Shown here piece by piece: positions 49,106 through 58,480 of a DNA stretch of 64,000 nt. The stretch covers positions 1-64,000 of the forward strand of contig CAYGXJ010000029.1 of assembly GCA_964353865.1 (NCBI GenBank), given 5' to 3'. The position numbers and the translations under genes were made by a program. The notes under the pieces are model-generated. The model had not been told where the DNA came from, made no database searches, and was given only the letters and a program-made list of their open reading frames with translations. Within the stretch, counting starts at the first letter, position 1. Each line of letters opens with the position of its first letter. The DNA is from RBG-16-64-43 sp964353865 (GTDB lineage: Bacteria > Chloroflexota > Anaerolineae > Anaerolineales > RBG-16-64-43).

Positions 49106-49154
49106 CCCCCCAACGGCGAATCCTCCGAACCACTCACAACGGAACAAGTGCCCA

Positions 49155-49946
49155 ATGCCAGAAACTTCGATCGGGATGGCTCCACAGGGTCAGGGGGAGC
49201 GAGCGAAGTTCGAGCAGGAACTGCAGCGTATCGTGGCCGCCGGAGACGCAGCCCGCCTTACCCTGCGCGTGCTGGGAGCCTTGGCCTTCCGCACCCACTG
49301 CCCGCACTTCGGCTACCTGCAGGAAAAGATGGGCCGCTCCTACACCGACATCGACTTTGCCGCTTACGCCCGCGATTCCAAAGGCATCCGCGCCCTGATG
49401 GCCGGCTTGGGTTACGCCGAAGACAAGGAAGTATTCGTCGTGTCGGAAGGCAGCCGAGCTATTTTCGAAAACCCGCAGTTGCACATTCACGTCGATGTCT
49501 TCTATGAGAAGCTCGACTTCTGCCACGTCATCCCCTGGAACGGCCGCCTGGAGATGGATTCGCCAACCATTCCGCTGGCCGAAATGGTGCTGGAGAAGAC
49601 CCAGATCGTTCAAATCAACGAGAAGGACGTGATCGACATGATCATGCTCTTGCTCGAGCACGGCCTGGGCGAGGACGACCGCGAAATCATCAACATCAAA
49701 CGCATCGCCAAATTGTGTGCCGAAGACTGGGGATTGTGGCGCACGGTCTCGATGAACCTGGAGAAGATCGACAAGCTGGCCCAGAACTACGACACACTTA
49801 ACAGCGAACACAAAGCACGAGTCTCGAGCCAGGCGGGGGAGGCATTGCGCCTGATGGAGGCCGAACCCAAGTCGATGGCCTGGCGCCTGCGCGCCCGCGT
49901 GGGCGACCGGGTCAAGTGGTACAAGGACGTGGACGAGGTCAAGTAG
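49155..49946 (+). CDS. Nucleotidyltransferase-like protein, unknown function
   Basis: 263 residues. GALAFRTHCPHFGYLQEKMG and RSYTDIDFAAYARDSKGIRA resemble the nucleotidyltransferase-fold pattern (GS-x-D-x-D) with a following acidic strand (LHIHVDVFYEKLDFC). A helical C-terminal half follows. Homologous domains transfer nucleotides to small molecules or act as toxins' partners, but I cannot name a substrate. No signal peptide. It leads the plus arm from a consensus promoter; CBS and kinase genes follow at 36 and 24 bases. Perhaps a nucleotidylated regulator of the pathway. Confidence 0.6.
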   Translation: MPETSIGMAPQGQGERAKFEQELQRIVAAGDAARLTLRVLGALAFRTHCPHFGYLQEKMGRSYTDIDFAAYARDSKGIRALMAGLGYAEDKEVFVVSEGSRAIFENPQLHIHVDVFYEKLDFCHVIPWNGRLEMDSPTIPLAEMVLEKTQIVQINEKDVIDMIMLLLEHGLGEDDREIINIKRIAKLCAEDWGLWRTVSMNLEKIDKLAQNYDTLNSEHKARVSSQAGEALRLMEAEPKSMAWRLRARVGDRVKWYKDVDEVK

Positions 49947-49982
49947 CCCCGGCCGGATCTACGGCGGCGGCGAGGAGGCACC

Positions 49983-50792
49983 ATGGCGCAATTGGTCAAG
50001 GACCTGATGCACCCCGGGATTATCACCTGCCAGGCCGACATGACCCTGGGGCGGGTGGCGGAGGTGCTGATCGAGCAACACCTGCATGCCTTGGTGGTGG
50101 CCGATCGAGACGGCCGCCTGCTGGGCGTTCTCTCGGACTTCGACCTGATGGCCGCCGAATGGCTCTCCAGCGACGCCAAGAGCCTGGAGGCCATGCGCAC
50201 TATGACCGCCGGCGAGCTGATGACCACCCCGCTGGATTCGGTGGAGGCCGGCATGCCGGCCTGCGACGCCGCCCAGAGGATGCGTACCGGAGGCACGAGC
50301 CGCCTGATCGTGATGGAGCGCGGCAAGCCTGTGGGCATCATTTCGACCTCCGATATTGTGGCCGGCATGATGCGCGCGCGCCCGCTTGGCCGCAAGAACG
50401 TAGCCGATGTCATGTCGCGCGCCATCCTGGTCTGCCGGGAGGAAACCCCGCTGTGCTCGGTGGCGCGGGCTATGACCGATGCCCAATTCCGCTCGGTGCT
50501 GGTCGTGGATGCCATGGGCCGGCCGCTGGGGGGGGTCAGCGGTTTCGATATGCTTGCCTACTGCGGCGAAGACGGCTGCGCCGAGGCCACCGCCGGACAG
50601 GCCATGCATGAAATGCTCACCATCCGTCCGGACGCCTCGCTGCGCGAGGCCGCCGACATGATGATCCAGCATCATCACCACCGCCTGGTGGTGGTCGACC
50701 CAGAGGAAAACGAGGCCATGCCGGTGGGAATGATCTCCACCTTCGACATCGTTTTCGAAATGGCCCATCCCTCCTCCGTTTGGCAGCAGTAG
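49983..50792 (+). CDS. Four-CBS-domain protein
   Basis: 269 residues consisting almost only of CBS repeats at about 8-60, 75-130, 140-190 and 205-265. Each has the pattern VADRDGRLLGVLSDFDLM, RLIVMERGKPVGIISTSDIV, VVDAMGRPLGGVSGFDMLAY and RLVVVDPEENEAMPVGMIST. CBS pairs bind adenosine nucleotides and report energy state. No catalytic domain is fused, so it may act as a stand-alone energy sensor for a neighbouring enzyme, such as the kinase or ABC ATPase. The ATG has GGCGAGGAG upstream. Confidence 0.85.
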   Translation: MAQLVKDLMHPGIITCQADMTLGRVAEVLIEQHLHALVVADRDGRLLGVLSDFDLMAAEWLSSDAKSLEAMRTMTAGELMTTPLDSVEAGMPACDAAQRMRTGGTSRLIVMERGKPVGIISTSDIVAGMMRARPLGRKNVADVMSRAILVCREETPLCSVARAMTDAQFRSVLVVDAMGRPLGGVSGFDMLAYCGEDGCAEATAGQAMHEMLTIRPDASLREAADMMIQHHHHRLVVVDPEENEAMPVGMISTFDIVFEMAHPSSVWQQ

Positions 50793-50816
50793 ACCCGGGA
50801 GCTCCACGTTACACCC

Positions 50817-51725
50817 ATGACCCCGCCCATCGACGACATCCTCTCTCGCATCCCGGCCTGGGCCGCAGCCTCCGACGTGCGCGTGACGCCGCTGGGAGGC
50901 GGCATCACCAACACCAATTACCGTGTGGATGTGGGGCGTGAGTCCTTTGTGGTGCGCGTCGGCGGCGCCAACACCGAGCTCTTGGGCATCGACCGTGAGC
51001 ACGAGCGGGCGATCAACCAGGCCGCGGCGTCGGTGGGTGTGGCGCCCGAAGTGGTCAACTTCCTGCGCCCTGAGGGCTACCTGGTGACGCGCTTCATTCA
51101 TGGTCGGCCGGTCCCGCCCGAAGAAATGCGCCGGCCCGAACGCATCCGCCAGGTGGCGCACACGCTGCACACCATCCATGCTCTGCCGCCCATCCCGGGC
51201 GCGTTTTCCCCCTTTCGCGTGGTCGAGACTTATGCCGACCTCGCCCGAGCCCATCAGGTGGATTTGCCGCGGGAATACGGCCCCCTATTGGAAACTGCCC
51301 ACGCGATTGAGCGGGCATTCAACCGCCGGCCGTTCACCCCGCGCCCGTGCCATAACGATCTGCTCAACGGCAACTTTCTTGACGATGGGCGGTTGCGCAT
51401 CTTAGATTGGGAATACGGCGGGATGGGCGATGTGTCTTTCGACCTGGCCAACTTCTCGGCTCATCACGCTTTCGCCGACGAGCATGATCAACAGCTGCTC
51501 AGGGCCTATTTTGGACAGATCCGCCCGGAGGAGTTTGCTCGCCTGCGGCTGATGAAGGCCATGTCCGATTTCCGCGAAGCGATGTGGGCCGTCCTGCAAA
51601 TCGGCATTTCCAAGCTCGATTTCGATTTCCGCGATTATGCACGACAACACTTTGCCAAAATCCAATCACGAATGACAGATGCACGCTGGAACGATTGGCT
51701 CAAGGAGGTCGCGTATGCCAGCTAG
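50817..51725 (+). CDS. Choline/ethanolamine kinase-like phosphotransferase
   Basis: 302 residues. LGGGITNTNYRV (nucleotide loop), CHNDLLNGNFLDDGR (catalytic HxDxxxxN) and ILDWEYGGMGDVSFDLANF (DWE metal site) are the APH/choline-kinase family motifs. Members phosphorylate choline, ethanolamine, thiamine or similar amines. It overlaps the dehydrogenase copy B by 11 bases, linking amine phosphorylation to an N-methyl-type oxidase. The Shine-Dalgarno is weak. It could make a phosphoamine that the metallophosphoesterase later cleaves, or the reverse. Confidence 0.85.
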   Translation: MTPPIDDILSRIPAWAAASDVRVTPLGGGITNTNYRVDVGRESFVVRVGGANTELLGIDREHERAINQAAASVGVAPEVVNFLRPEGYLVTRFIHGRPVPPEEMRRPERIRQVAHTLHTIHALPPIPGAFSPFRVVETYADLARAHQVDLPREYGPLLETAHAIERAFNRRPFTPRPCHNDLLNGNFLDDGRLRILDWEYGGMGDVSFDLANFSAHHAFADEHDQQLLRAYFGQIRPEEFARLRLMKAMSDFREAMWAVLQIGISKLDFDFRDYARQHFAKIQSRMTDARWNDWLKEVAYAS

Positions 51726-54150
51726 TCTCCCCTCACACGCTCAGGTGGTGATTATCGGCGGCGGCGTTGGCGGCGCCAGCATTGCTTACCACCTCACCCT
51801 GATGGGCTGGAAAGACGTGGTCATGGTCGAACGCGGCGAATTGACCTGCGGCTCCACCTGGCATTCGGCGGGCCTGGTTGGGCAACTGCGCTCCGATTTC
51901 AACCTGACCCGCATGATGAAGTACAGCACCGACCTTTACCGGCGCCTGAAGGATGAAACCGGTCAGTACACCGGCTGGCGCGAGGTGGGCGGCTTGCGCC
52001 TGGCTTCATCGCCGCAGCGCATGGAAGAACTCAAGCGGCAAGTGGGCTATGCCCGATCGTTCGGCATGCCACTCGAAATGATCAGCACGGCCGAAGCCCA
52101 GAAGCTCTTCCCCCTCATGAATACCGAGGGTGTGCTCGGCGCGGTGCTGACCCCCACCGACGGATCGATCGACCCCAGCATGCTTACCACCGCACTGGCG
52201 GCCGGCGCCAAGGCACGCGGTGCACGCATCTTCACTGACACCACCGTCACGGCCATCACGACCAAGAACGGCCAGGTGGAAGATGTGGTGACCAGCCGCG
52301 GGACCATTAAGTGCGAGGTGGTGGTCAATGCGGCCGGCCAATGGGGCAACGACATCGCCCGCATGGTCGGGCTGCGTCTGCCGATCATTCCCTTCGCGCA
52401 CCTGTACCTCATCACCAAGCCGGTTGAGGGCCTCGACCACAATGTGCCCACCATGCGCGACCCGGACCTGCTGGTCTACTGGCGCGAAGAGGTGGGCGGC
52501 TTCATCACCGGCGGCTACGAACGCAACCCGGCGCCCTTCGGCCTGGAGGGCATTCCGGAGGATTTCAAGTACAAGCTGCTTCCGCCGGATTGGGAACGCT
52601 TCACCCAGCTGATGGAGAACTCGATCAAGCGCGTTCCGGTGGTGGAGCAGGCCGAGATCATCCAATTGCTCAACGGCCCGGAGGGCTTCACCCCCGACGG
52701 TGAGTTCCTGCTCGGGCCGACCGCGGTGCGCGGGTTCTGGGTGGCGTGCGCCTTCTGCGCCCACGGCTTGGCTGGGGCGGGCGGCATCGGCAAGGCCATG
52801 GCCGAGTGGATAATCCAGGGCACGCCGGAATGGGATTGCTGGCGGCTCGACGTGCGCCGCTTTGGACCGCACTACGTGGGTCAGCAGTTCACCCTCAATC
52901 GCACCATTGAGAGCAACTCGCGTTACTACGACATTCATCTTCCCGGCGAGGAGCGCCAGAGCGAGCGCAATTTCCGCCTTGGCCCGGCCTACGCCCGCGA
53001 GAAGGAACTGGGCGCGTTCTTCGGGGAGAAGTTCGGCTGGGAACGCCCCAACTGGTACACCCCGTATGAGAAGAAGGCCGCCCACGGATACAAGCCGCGC
53101 GGCTGGGCCGGCATTCACTGGTCGCCGGCCATCGGCTACGAACACCTGCAAGTACGTGCCCACGCCGGCCTGTTCGATGAGAGCTCGTTCTCCAAGATCG
53201 AGGTGCGCGGCTCCGGGGCGCTCAAGCTGCTGCAGCACTTGTGCGCCAACAATATCGACAAGCCGGTGGGCAGCTGCATCTACACGTCGATGCTCAACCA
53301 GCGCGGCGGCATCGAGTGCGACTTCACGGTAACGCGTTTGGCCGAGCACCGCTTCATTATCATTACCGGCACGGCCTTCGGGGTGCACGACCTGAACTGG
53401 ATCCAGTTGCGCATGCCCACCGACGGCTCGGTGAGCGTGGAAGATGTCACTGGATCCTACGGCTGCCTCGGACTGTGGGGCCCCAAGGCGCGCACCATCC
53501 TGCAGAAGATTACCAAGGAGGATATTTCCAATGAAGGCTTCCCCTACATGACGGCCAAGCGCATCATCGCCGGCAACGTGCCGGTGATCGCCATGCGCGT
53601 GACCTACGTGGGCGAGCTGGGTTGGGAGTTCTACTTCTCAATGGAGTACGGTGCACGGTTGTGGGATGCGATCTGGGCGGCCGGCGAAGCGGAGGGACTG
53701 GTGGCCGCGGGCTACAAAGCCATCGACACATTGCGCCTGGAGAACGGCTACCGCTACTGGAGTGCCGACATGAACCCCGACTACACGCCGTACGAAGCGG
53801 GAACGGGGGCCTTCGTACGCCTCGAGAAAAGCGACTTCGTCGGCCGCGAGGCGCTGCTCAAGCTCAAAAAGGCAGGCGTTCAGCAGAAGCTGTGCTGCAT
53901 GACGCTGGCGGACAAGACGGCCATCGCCTTGGGCAACGAACCCATCTTCAAGGACGGCAAGGTCATCGGCTGGATCACCTCCGGCGGCTATGGCTACAGC
54001 GTCGGTAAGAGCATTGCCTACGGCTATCTGCCCATCGACGCCGCCAAGCCGGGTGCGCAATACGAGACTGAGCTTTTCGGCGAGCGCATCCAGCTGACGG
54101 TCGAGAAGGATCCGCTGTTCGACCCAAAGGGCGAGCGCATCAAGTGCTAG
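51715..54150 (+). CDS. GcvT-family FAD-dependent dehydrogenase (dimethylglycine/sarcosine dehydrogenase-like), copy B
   Basis: 811 residues, same layout as copy A at 42718: VVIIGGGVGGASIAYHLTLM for FAD, a middle FAO domain, and a GcvT half (LFDESSFSKIEVRGSGALKL, RVTYVGELGWEFYFSMEYG). Unlike copy A it keeps the FAD-anchoring motif STWHSAGL with His50, so FAD should be covalent. GCV_T_C ends near GKSIAYGYLPIDA. ATG 51715 has AAGGAGG six bases upstream. Probably demethylates or oxidises an N-methyl amine; substrate unknown. Confidence 0.9.
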   Translation: MPASLPSHAQVVIIGGGVGGASIAYHLTLMGWKDVVMVERGELTCGSTWHSAGLVGQLRSDFNLTRMMKYSTDLYRRLKDETGQYTGWREVGGLRLASSPQRMEELKRQVGYARSFGMPLEMISTAEAQKLFPLMNTEGVLGAVLTPTDGSIDPSMLTTALAAGAKARGARIFTDTTVTAITTKNGQVEDVVTSRGTIKCEVVVNAAGQWGNDIARMVGLRLPIIPFAHLYLITKPVEGLDHNVPTMRDPDLLVYWREEVGGFITGGYERNPAPFGLEGIPEDFKYKLLPPDWERFTQLMENSIKRVPVVEQAEIIQLLNGPEGFTPDGEFLLGPTAVRGFWVACAFCAHGLAGAGGIGKAMAEWIIQGTPEWDCWRLDVRRFGPHYVGQQFTLNRTIESNSRYYDIHLPGEERQSERNFRLGPAYAREKELGAFFGEKFGWERPNWYTPYEKKAAHGYKPRGWAGIHWSPAIGYEHLQVRAHAGLFDESSFSKIEVRGSGALKLLQHLCANNIDKPVGSCIYTSMLNQRGGIECDFTVTRLAEHRFIIITGTAFGVHDLNWIQLRMPTDGSVSVEDVTGSYGCLGLWGPKARTILQKITKEDISNEGFPYMTAKRIIAGNVPVIAMRVTYVGELGWEFYFSMEYGARLWDAIWAAGEAEGLVAAGYKAIDTLRLENGYRYWSADMNPDYTPYEAGTGAFVRLEKSDFVGREALLKLKKAGVQQKLCCMTLADKTAIALGNEPIFKDGKVIGWITSGGYGYSVGKSIAYGYLPIDAAKPGAQYETELFGERIQLTVEKDPLFDPKGERIKC

Positions 54151-54164
54151 TGTGATGAGATGAA

Positions 54165-54197
54165 GGGAGGCAGGAGCCGTGAGCGCTCCTGCCTCCC
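54165..54197 (+). terminator. Hairpin after dehydrogenase copy B
   Basis: GGGAGGCAGGAGC (54165-54177) pairs with GCTCCTGCCTCCC (54185-54197) around CGTGAGC, a 13-bp perfect stem 15 bases after the stop. No T-run follows. Confidence 0.65.
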
Positions 54198-54521
54198 CGT
54201 TCGCGAGTGGGAGCTTGGATGATGTGTCCGCGGGCCGCGATATACTTGTGCAGGCGTTCACATGCATTAAATGGAGTGTGGACGTATGCTTTGGGAGGTG
54301 CCCCGGTCACCGCGTGCGCCGCACTCCGCGACCCCGACCGACGACGACCCACGACGCGCACGAGCCTTAGCCAGGTCTGTGCCGCCATTCCGATTCCGAC
54401 CCTGGCGCGCCCCCCGGTGTGCGCATGAATGCGATTGACGGCGGGGCACCGCCAGTCCCATTGATGAGCCGTTTCGCCGCTCCTTCGCCTCGGCGGCGGA
54501 ATGAGATAGGAGGTACCAACG
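54198..54521 (+). other. Intergenic leader before the transaldolase gene
   Basis: No gene is supported in these 324 bases. TATACT at 54240-54245 is a possible -10. The downstream part is GC-rich with several small inverted repeats, and AGGAGG-like AGATAGGAGG ends it before ATG 54522. I looked for T-box, glycine and cobalamin riboswitch signatures and found none that fit. Confidence 0.45.
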
Positions 54522-55727
54522 ATGGCGGAAAGTGTTGTTGAACGACTGCAAGCGACCAATCCGGATATGGAGATCTGGTGGGACTCCTCGCCGCTGATCT
54601 TCGACGCGTGGGTCAAGAAGATGGTCGAGGCCGCCCCGGCTGCACAGAAGAAGGAGCTGGAAGCACAACTCCTCCGGCTCTTGGTATGGGACGACATGGC
54701 CAAGAGCGTCATCCGCGGCTGCACCACCAACCCGCCGCTTTCACTGGGCGCGATCAAGGACAACCCGCCGATGTGGGAGAAATGGGTGGATGAGAAGATC
54801 AAATCCAGCCCTGGGCTGAAGCTCAAGGATCTGTGGTGGGTGACCTATAAGGAGATCGTTCGGCGGGGCGCCGAAAAGCTGCTGCCGATGTATGAGGCTT
54901 CTGCTGGTCGGCGGGGCTGGGTCTCCGGTCAACTTGACCCGCGCCTGTTCACCGAGAAAGAAGTGATGTACGCGCAGGCCGACGAGCTGGTGGCGCTCTC
55001 ACCCAACGTGATGATCAAGGTGCCCGCCTCCACCCAGGGCGTGGACGTGGTGAGGTACCTGACGGCGAAAGCCATCTCGACCAACGTCACCACCTGCTTC
55101 AGCCTGCCACAGATCATGGCTGTGGCACGCGCGGCGCGCGAGGGTGTGGAAGAGGCCAAGAAGAACAAGGTCGACATGTCGCGCTGGCGCGCGGTCATCA
55201 CCCACATGCTCGGACGCCTGACCGAACGTGAGGTCATCTGGGAGCAGGCCCGCTACTACGGGGTCAACTGGACCGAGGCCGATCGGCGCTGGTTCGGCCT
55301 GGGCGTATTCAAGAACGCCTACCGACTGCTCAAGGAAGGCGCCTATCCTTCCAAGATGCTGCTGTGCTCGGTGCGTCCTGGCCCGCTGGTCAATGGCAAG
55401 CAGCGCTTCTGGGATATTCAGGAACTGGCCGGCGGCGACATCGTCTACACCCTGCCGCCGTACGCCCTCGAGCCGATGTTCGCCCTGGGCGATCTTCTGG
55501 ACTTCCGCGAAGGGGCGATCGAGGAGCCGATCCCCGAGTCGACCGTCGAGAAGATCTACCAGATGCCGTATACCATGCAGGCCTACGAGCCGCATGGGAT
55601 GTCGCTCGATCAATTCAACTCGCATCCCGCCACGATCTACACCGTGGGCGAGTTCACCAAGGCGGTGCAAGGGGTTGAGGACTTCTGCAAGGGACGCATG
55701 GAAAAGGCCGGTGTCCCGCTGAGCTAG
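54522..55727 (+). CDS. Transaldolase-family protein
   Basis: 401 residues, longer than TalB (about 317). GCTTNPPLSLGAIKDN is the conserved TTNP motif near residue 66-81, MIKVPASTQGVDVVRYL carries the Schiff-base Lys (about 164), and TNVTTCFSLPQI with LGVFKNAYRLL follows. Transaldolases move dihydroxyacetone units between sugar phosphates. The N-terminus (WWDSSPLIFDAWV) and the extra C-terminal 60 residues differ from the E. coli type and match the long subfamily. The exact sugar is unknown. It is in the plus arm, which with the DeoR regulator hints at a sugar-phosphate link. Confidence 0.82.
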   Translation: MAESVVERLQATNPDMEIWWDSSPLIFDAWVKKMVEAAPAAQKKELEAQLLRLLVWDDMAKSVIRGCTTNPPLSLGAIKDNPPMWEKWVDEKIKSSPGLKLKDLWWVTYKEIVRRGAEKLLPMYEASAGRRGWVSGQLDPRLFTEKEVMYAQADELVALSPNVMIKVPASTQGVDVVRYLTAKAISTNVTTCFSLPQIMAVARAAREGVEEAKKNKVDMSRWRAVITHMLGRLTEREVIWEQARYYGVNWTEADRRWFGLGVFKNAYRLLKEGAYPSKMLLCSVRPGPLVNGKQRFWDIQELAGGDIVYTLPPYALEPMFALGDLLDFREGAIEEPIPESTVEKIYQMPYTMQAYEPHGMSLDQFNSHPATIYTVGEFTKAVQGVEDFCKGRMEKAGVPLS

Positions 55728-55803
55728 ATGCGTAGGATACAACGGCCCGCCCGGCCGCAGTCTCCTTAGAACAGGGCGAGCCGCAGGAACGAATGGAATT
55801 CGG

Positions 55804-56931
55804 ATGATTGAAAAGAAGATGCTCTTCACGCCCGGGCCGGTGATGACTTCCCGCCGGCTCAAGTCGGTGCTGGCGCACCCGGATATGCCTCACCGCCAAC
55901 CGGCGTTCGAGCAGATCGTGCGGCGCATTCGCGCCAACCTGCTGACGCTCTTTCGCGCCGACGCGGACTATGTGGCGGTCGTGGTCAGCGGCTCGGGGAC
56001 CGCCGCCAACGAAACGGCGCTCTCATCGATCGTGAAGCCGGGCGAGGGGGTGCTGCTGGTCAAGAACGGCGAGTTCGGCAACCGTCTGGAAGATATCCTG
56101 GCGTGCTACGGGTACGAACGTCGGACGATCGATCTACCGTGGGGCACGATGCCCGACCCGGCCGCGGTTGGGGCCGCGCTCGCCGCCAACCCCCGCCTGG
56201 CGTGGGTGTGCATGGTCTATCACGAGACAAGCACCGGAATGGTCAACCCGGTGCGCGCCGTGGGCGAAGTCGTGCGCAGCCACGGGCGCAAACTGTTCAT
56301 CGATTGCGTGAGCGCGGTCGGCGGGCAGGATATCGACGTGCTGCGGGATCACATCGACGTGTGCACCGGCGTGCCTAACAAGGCCCTCGCGGGAACAACC
56401 GGCTGCTCATTCGTCGTCGCGCGGCGCGCCAGCGTGCCCGCGCTGGGCCCGGACATGCCACGGCGGAACATCTACCTCAACCTGCAGAAACACATCGAAT
56501 GGGCGGAGAAGACCAACCAGACACCGAATACCCCGGCGGTGACCATGTTCATCGCCCTGGATGCCGCCCTGGAAGAGCTGATGGAAGAGGGGCTCGAGGC
56601 CCGCATTCGCCGCTACCAGGAGTGCGCCGCCATCCTGCGGGCCGGGGTGAGGGCACTCGGGCTGCGTGTCTTGTTGCCCGATGCCCGGGCCTCCAACACC
56701 GTCACCTCAGTCTTCTTGCCGGCGGGCGTGTTACTGAGAGATTTCATCACTGAGCTAGACCGGCGCGGCTATGTTGTGTACGCCGGGAAGGGGCCGTTCT
56801 ACGACCAGAACATGTTCCAGATTGCCAACATGGGTTGGATTCGGCCGGCGGATTGCCGCGCGCTGCTCAAAGTGATCAAGGAAACAACTTGTGACCTGCA
56901 GGCGCATGCCCCCCGCGCCACACGGCTGTAA
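55804..56931 (+). CDS. Class V aminotransferase, PhnW-like
   Basis: 375 residues. The N-terminus FTPGPVMTSRRLKSVLAHPD with HRQPAF and SGSGTAANETALSS is that of the alanine-glyoxylate/2-aminoethylphosphonate-pyruvate group; the PLP Lys is in GVPNKALAGTTGCSFV. IDCVSAVGGQDID supplies the Asp for PLP. PhnW transaminates 2-aminoethylphosphonate; serine- and alanine-glyoxylate enzymes are near relatives, so substrate specificity is open. It lies 76 bases after the transaldolase and before an ABC importer whose binding protein resembles those of AEP or polyamine uptake. Confidence 0.82.
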   Translation: MIEKKMLFTPGPVMTSRRLKSVLAHPDMPHRQPAFEQIVRRIRANLLTLFRADADYVAVVVSGSGTAANETALSSIVKPGEGVLLVKNGEFGNRLEDILACYGYERRTIDLPWGTMPDPAAVGAALAANPRLAWVCMVYHETSTGMVNPVRAVGEVVRSHGRKLFIDCVSAVGGQDIDVLRDHIDVCTGVPNKALAGTTGCSFVVARRASVPALGPDMPRRNIYLNLQKHIEWAEKTNQTPNTPAVTMFIALDAALEELMEEGLEARIRRYQECAAILRAGVRALGLRVLLPDARASNTVTSVFLPAGVLLRDFITELDRRGYVVYAGKGPFYDQNMFQIANMGWIRPADCRALLKVIKETTCDLQAHAPRATRL

Positions 56932-57303
56932 AGCTTGCGGTCGGCCCGGGGAGCGGAGGGTCCATCTAGACTGGGAAAAGCCGGCCAGGCTCGCTTGAAT
57001 AAGCCGCGCGGTGGACTCCAAGATCGAAGTGGATTGCGTACTTTGTCGGATTGGTATAAACTCTACCGACAGTTCCGATCTCTGAAAAGCCCATCCCGAC
57101 GCCTGCGGGATCTGTTGGCACCGATTGAGGAGGTAAATAGCCCCAAACACTACCACCCGCTCTCCAAACGAGCCCCAAGCATCCTGCAATCCAATCGTCT
57201 CGTGCACGCACCACATCGATGCTCGCGTGACGACTGGGAGACAGCACCCGTCGAGGCGCGCCGTCTCGACTCCGGTCAACCCACACAAGGAGGAGAACTA
57301 GAT
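56932..57303 (+). other. Leader region before the ABC importer, no supported gene
   Basis: An open frame continuous with the binding protein fills this gap, but it has no signal peptide or similarity; I take it as untranslated. TATAAC at 57056-57061 with TTGCGT at 57035 (15-base spacer) is a weak promoter candidate. GTCGAG/CTCGAC near 57250-57270 may form a hairpin before AAGGAGG. Confidence 0.45.
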
Positions 57304-58479
57304 ATGTTTACCAAGAAAGTCGTATGGGCCATGCTGATAGTCAGCACATTGGTTGTGGCAGGCTGCGGCGGCCCGGCCGTCCCTGATGTCGCCGAGGGAT
57401 ACACTGGCACGGTGGTCGCGAGTGTGCCGCAGGATCTCGTCGCTGCTTGCAAGAAGGAAGGCATGGTTACGATCATCGCCACACCGCCCAACTGGGCCAA
57501 CTATGGCGAGATCTTTGCTACCTTCCAGATGACGTCTGGCGTCAAGATCAATTCGCTCGACCCCAACGCTGGTTCGGCGGATGAGCTGGCGGCCATCGAG
57601 GCCAACAAGGACAACAAGGGCCCGCAGGCTCCTGACATCGTAGATGTCGGCTATGCCTACGGCAAAACCGGCATGGATGCCGGCCAGTACCAGGCGTACA
57701 AGGTCTCGACCTGGAACAAGATTCCCGATAATCTCCTGGGGCTTTCGGCGAAGGACCCGGACGGCTATTGGACCGGTGGGTACTACGGCGTCATGGCCAT
57801 ACTGACCAATACCGCTGTTGTCCAGAACCCGCCAGCCAACTGGGCGGACCTGCTCAAGCCCGAATATGAGGGCAAGGTTGCGCTGAGTGGCGATCCGCGC
57901 AGTTCGAACCAGGCCATCCAGACGGTCTTCGCGGCGACATTGGCGAATGGTGGTTCCTTGGACAACGCCCAGCCCGGCCTTGACTACTTCAAGGCCATGA
58001 ACGACGCGGGCAACTTTGTCCCTGTGGTTGCCAAGCCGGGCACCATTGCCCAGGGTGCGACCCCGATCGTGCTGACCTGGGACTACTTGGCTTTCGGCTA
58101 CGTCGATGAATGGGCCGGGAATCCCCCCGCCACCGTTAGCTATCCCTCCCCGACGATCGCCAGTATGTACGTCCAGGCGATCAGCGCATATGCGCCGCAC
58201 CCCAATTGCGCCAAACTATGGATGGAGATCCTCCATTCGGATGAGGGCCAGTTGGCCTGGATGAAGGGCTACGCACACGGCGTGCAGCAGGCAGACCTGG
58301 AAGCCCGCGGCGTCATTCCTGCGGACTTGGCCGCAAAACTGCCTGCCTCCAGCGCCTTCGCCGCTGCGGTTGCTCCCAACCCCGATCAACTTTCGGTGGC
58401 CAAGGATCTCATCACGAAGGGCTGGATGACGACCGTTGGTGTTGCGGTTCCGACAGTGACACCAGCGGCGACTCCGTGA
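57304..58479 (+). CDS. ABC transporter substrate-binding lipoprotein
   Basis: 391 residues. Lipobox VVAGC places the lipidated Cys at 21. The mature part is a two-lobe family-1/spermidine-iron-AEP-type binding protein (ATPPNWANYGEIFATFQMTS, GYYGVMAILTNTAVVQNPPA, NWADLLKPEYEGKVALSGDP). Strong Shine-Dalgarno AAGGAGGAGA before ATG 57304. The C-terminal tail has PTVTPAATP. It delivers its ligand to the two permeases and ATPase that follow. Ligand class, by resemblance, small cationic or phosphonate compounds. Confidence 0.88.
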   Translation: MFTKKVVWAMLIVSTLVVAGCGGPAVPDVAEGYTGTVVASVPQDLVAACKKEGMVTIIATPPNWANYGEIFATFQMTSGVKINSLDPNAGSADELAAIEANKDNKGPQAPDIVDVGYAYGKTGMDAGQYQAYKVSTWNKIPDNLLGLSAKDPDGYWTGGYYGVMAILTNTAVVQNPPANWADLLKPEYEGKVALSGDPRSSNQAIQTVFAATLANGGSLDNAQPGLDYFKAMNDAGNFVPVVAKPGTIAQGATPIVLTWDYLAFGYVDEWAGNPPATVSYPSPTIASMYVQAISAYAPHPNCAKLWMEILHSDEGQLAWMKGYAHGVQQADLEARGVIPADLAAKLPASSAFAAAVAPNPDQLSVAKDLITKGWMTTVGVAVPTVTPAATP

Positions 58480-58480
58480 C

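Noticed and set aside
54198..54521. A riboswitch before the transaldolase
   Set aside because: I looked for T-box, glycine, cobalamin and SAM-type conserved blocks; only partial chance matches were seen, without the needed pairing.
56935..57303. A 123-residue N-terminal extension of the substrate-binding protein
   Set aside because: The lipoprotein signal peptide and a strong Shine-Dalgarno place the start at 57304; the upstream frame shows nothing.
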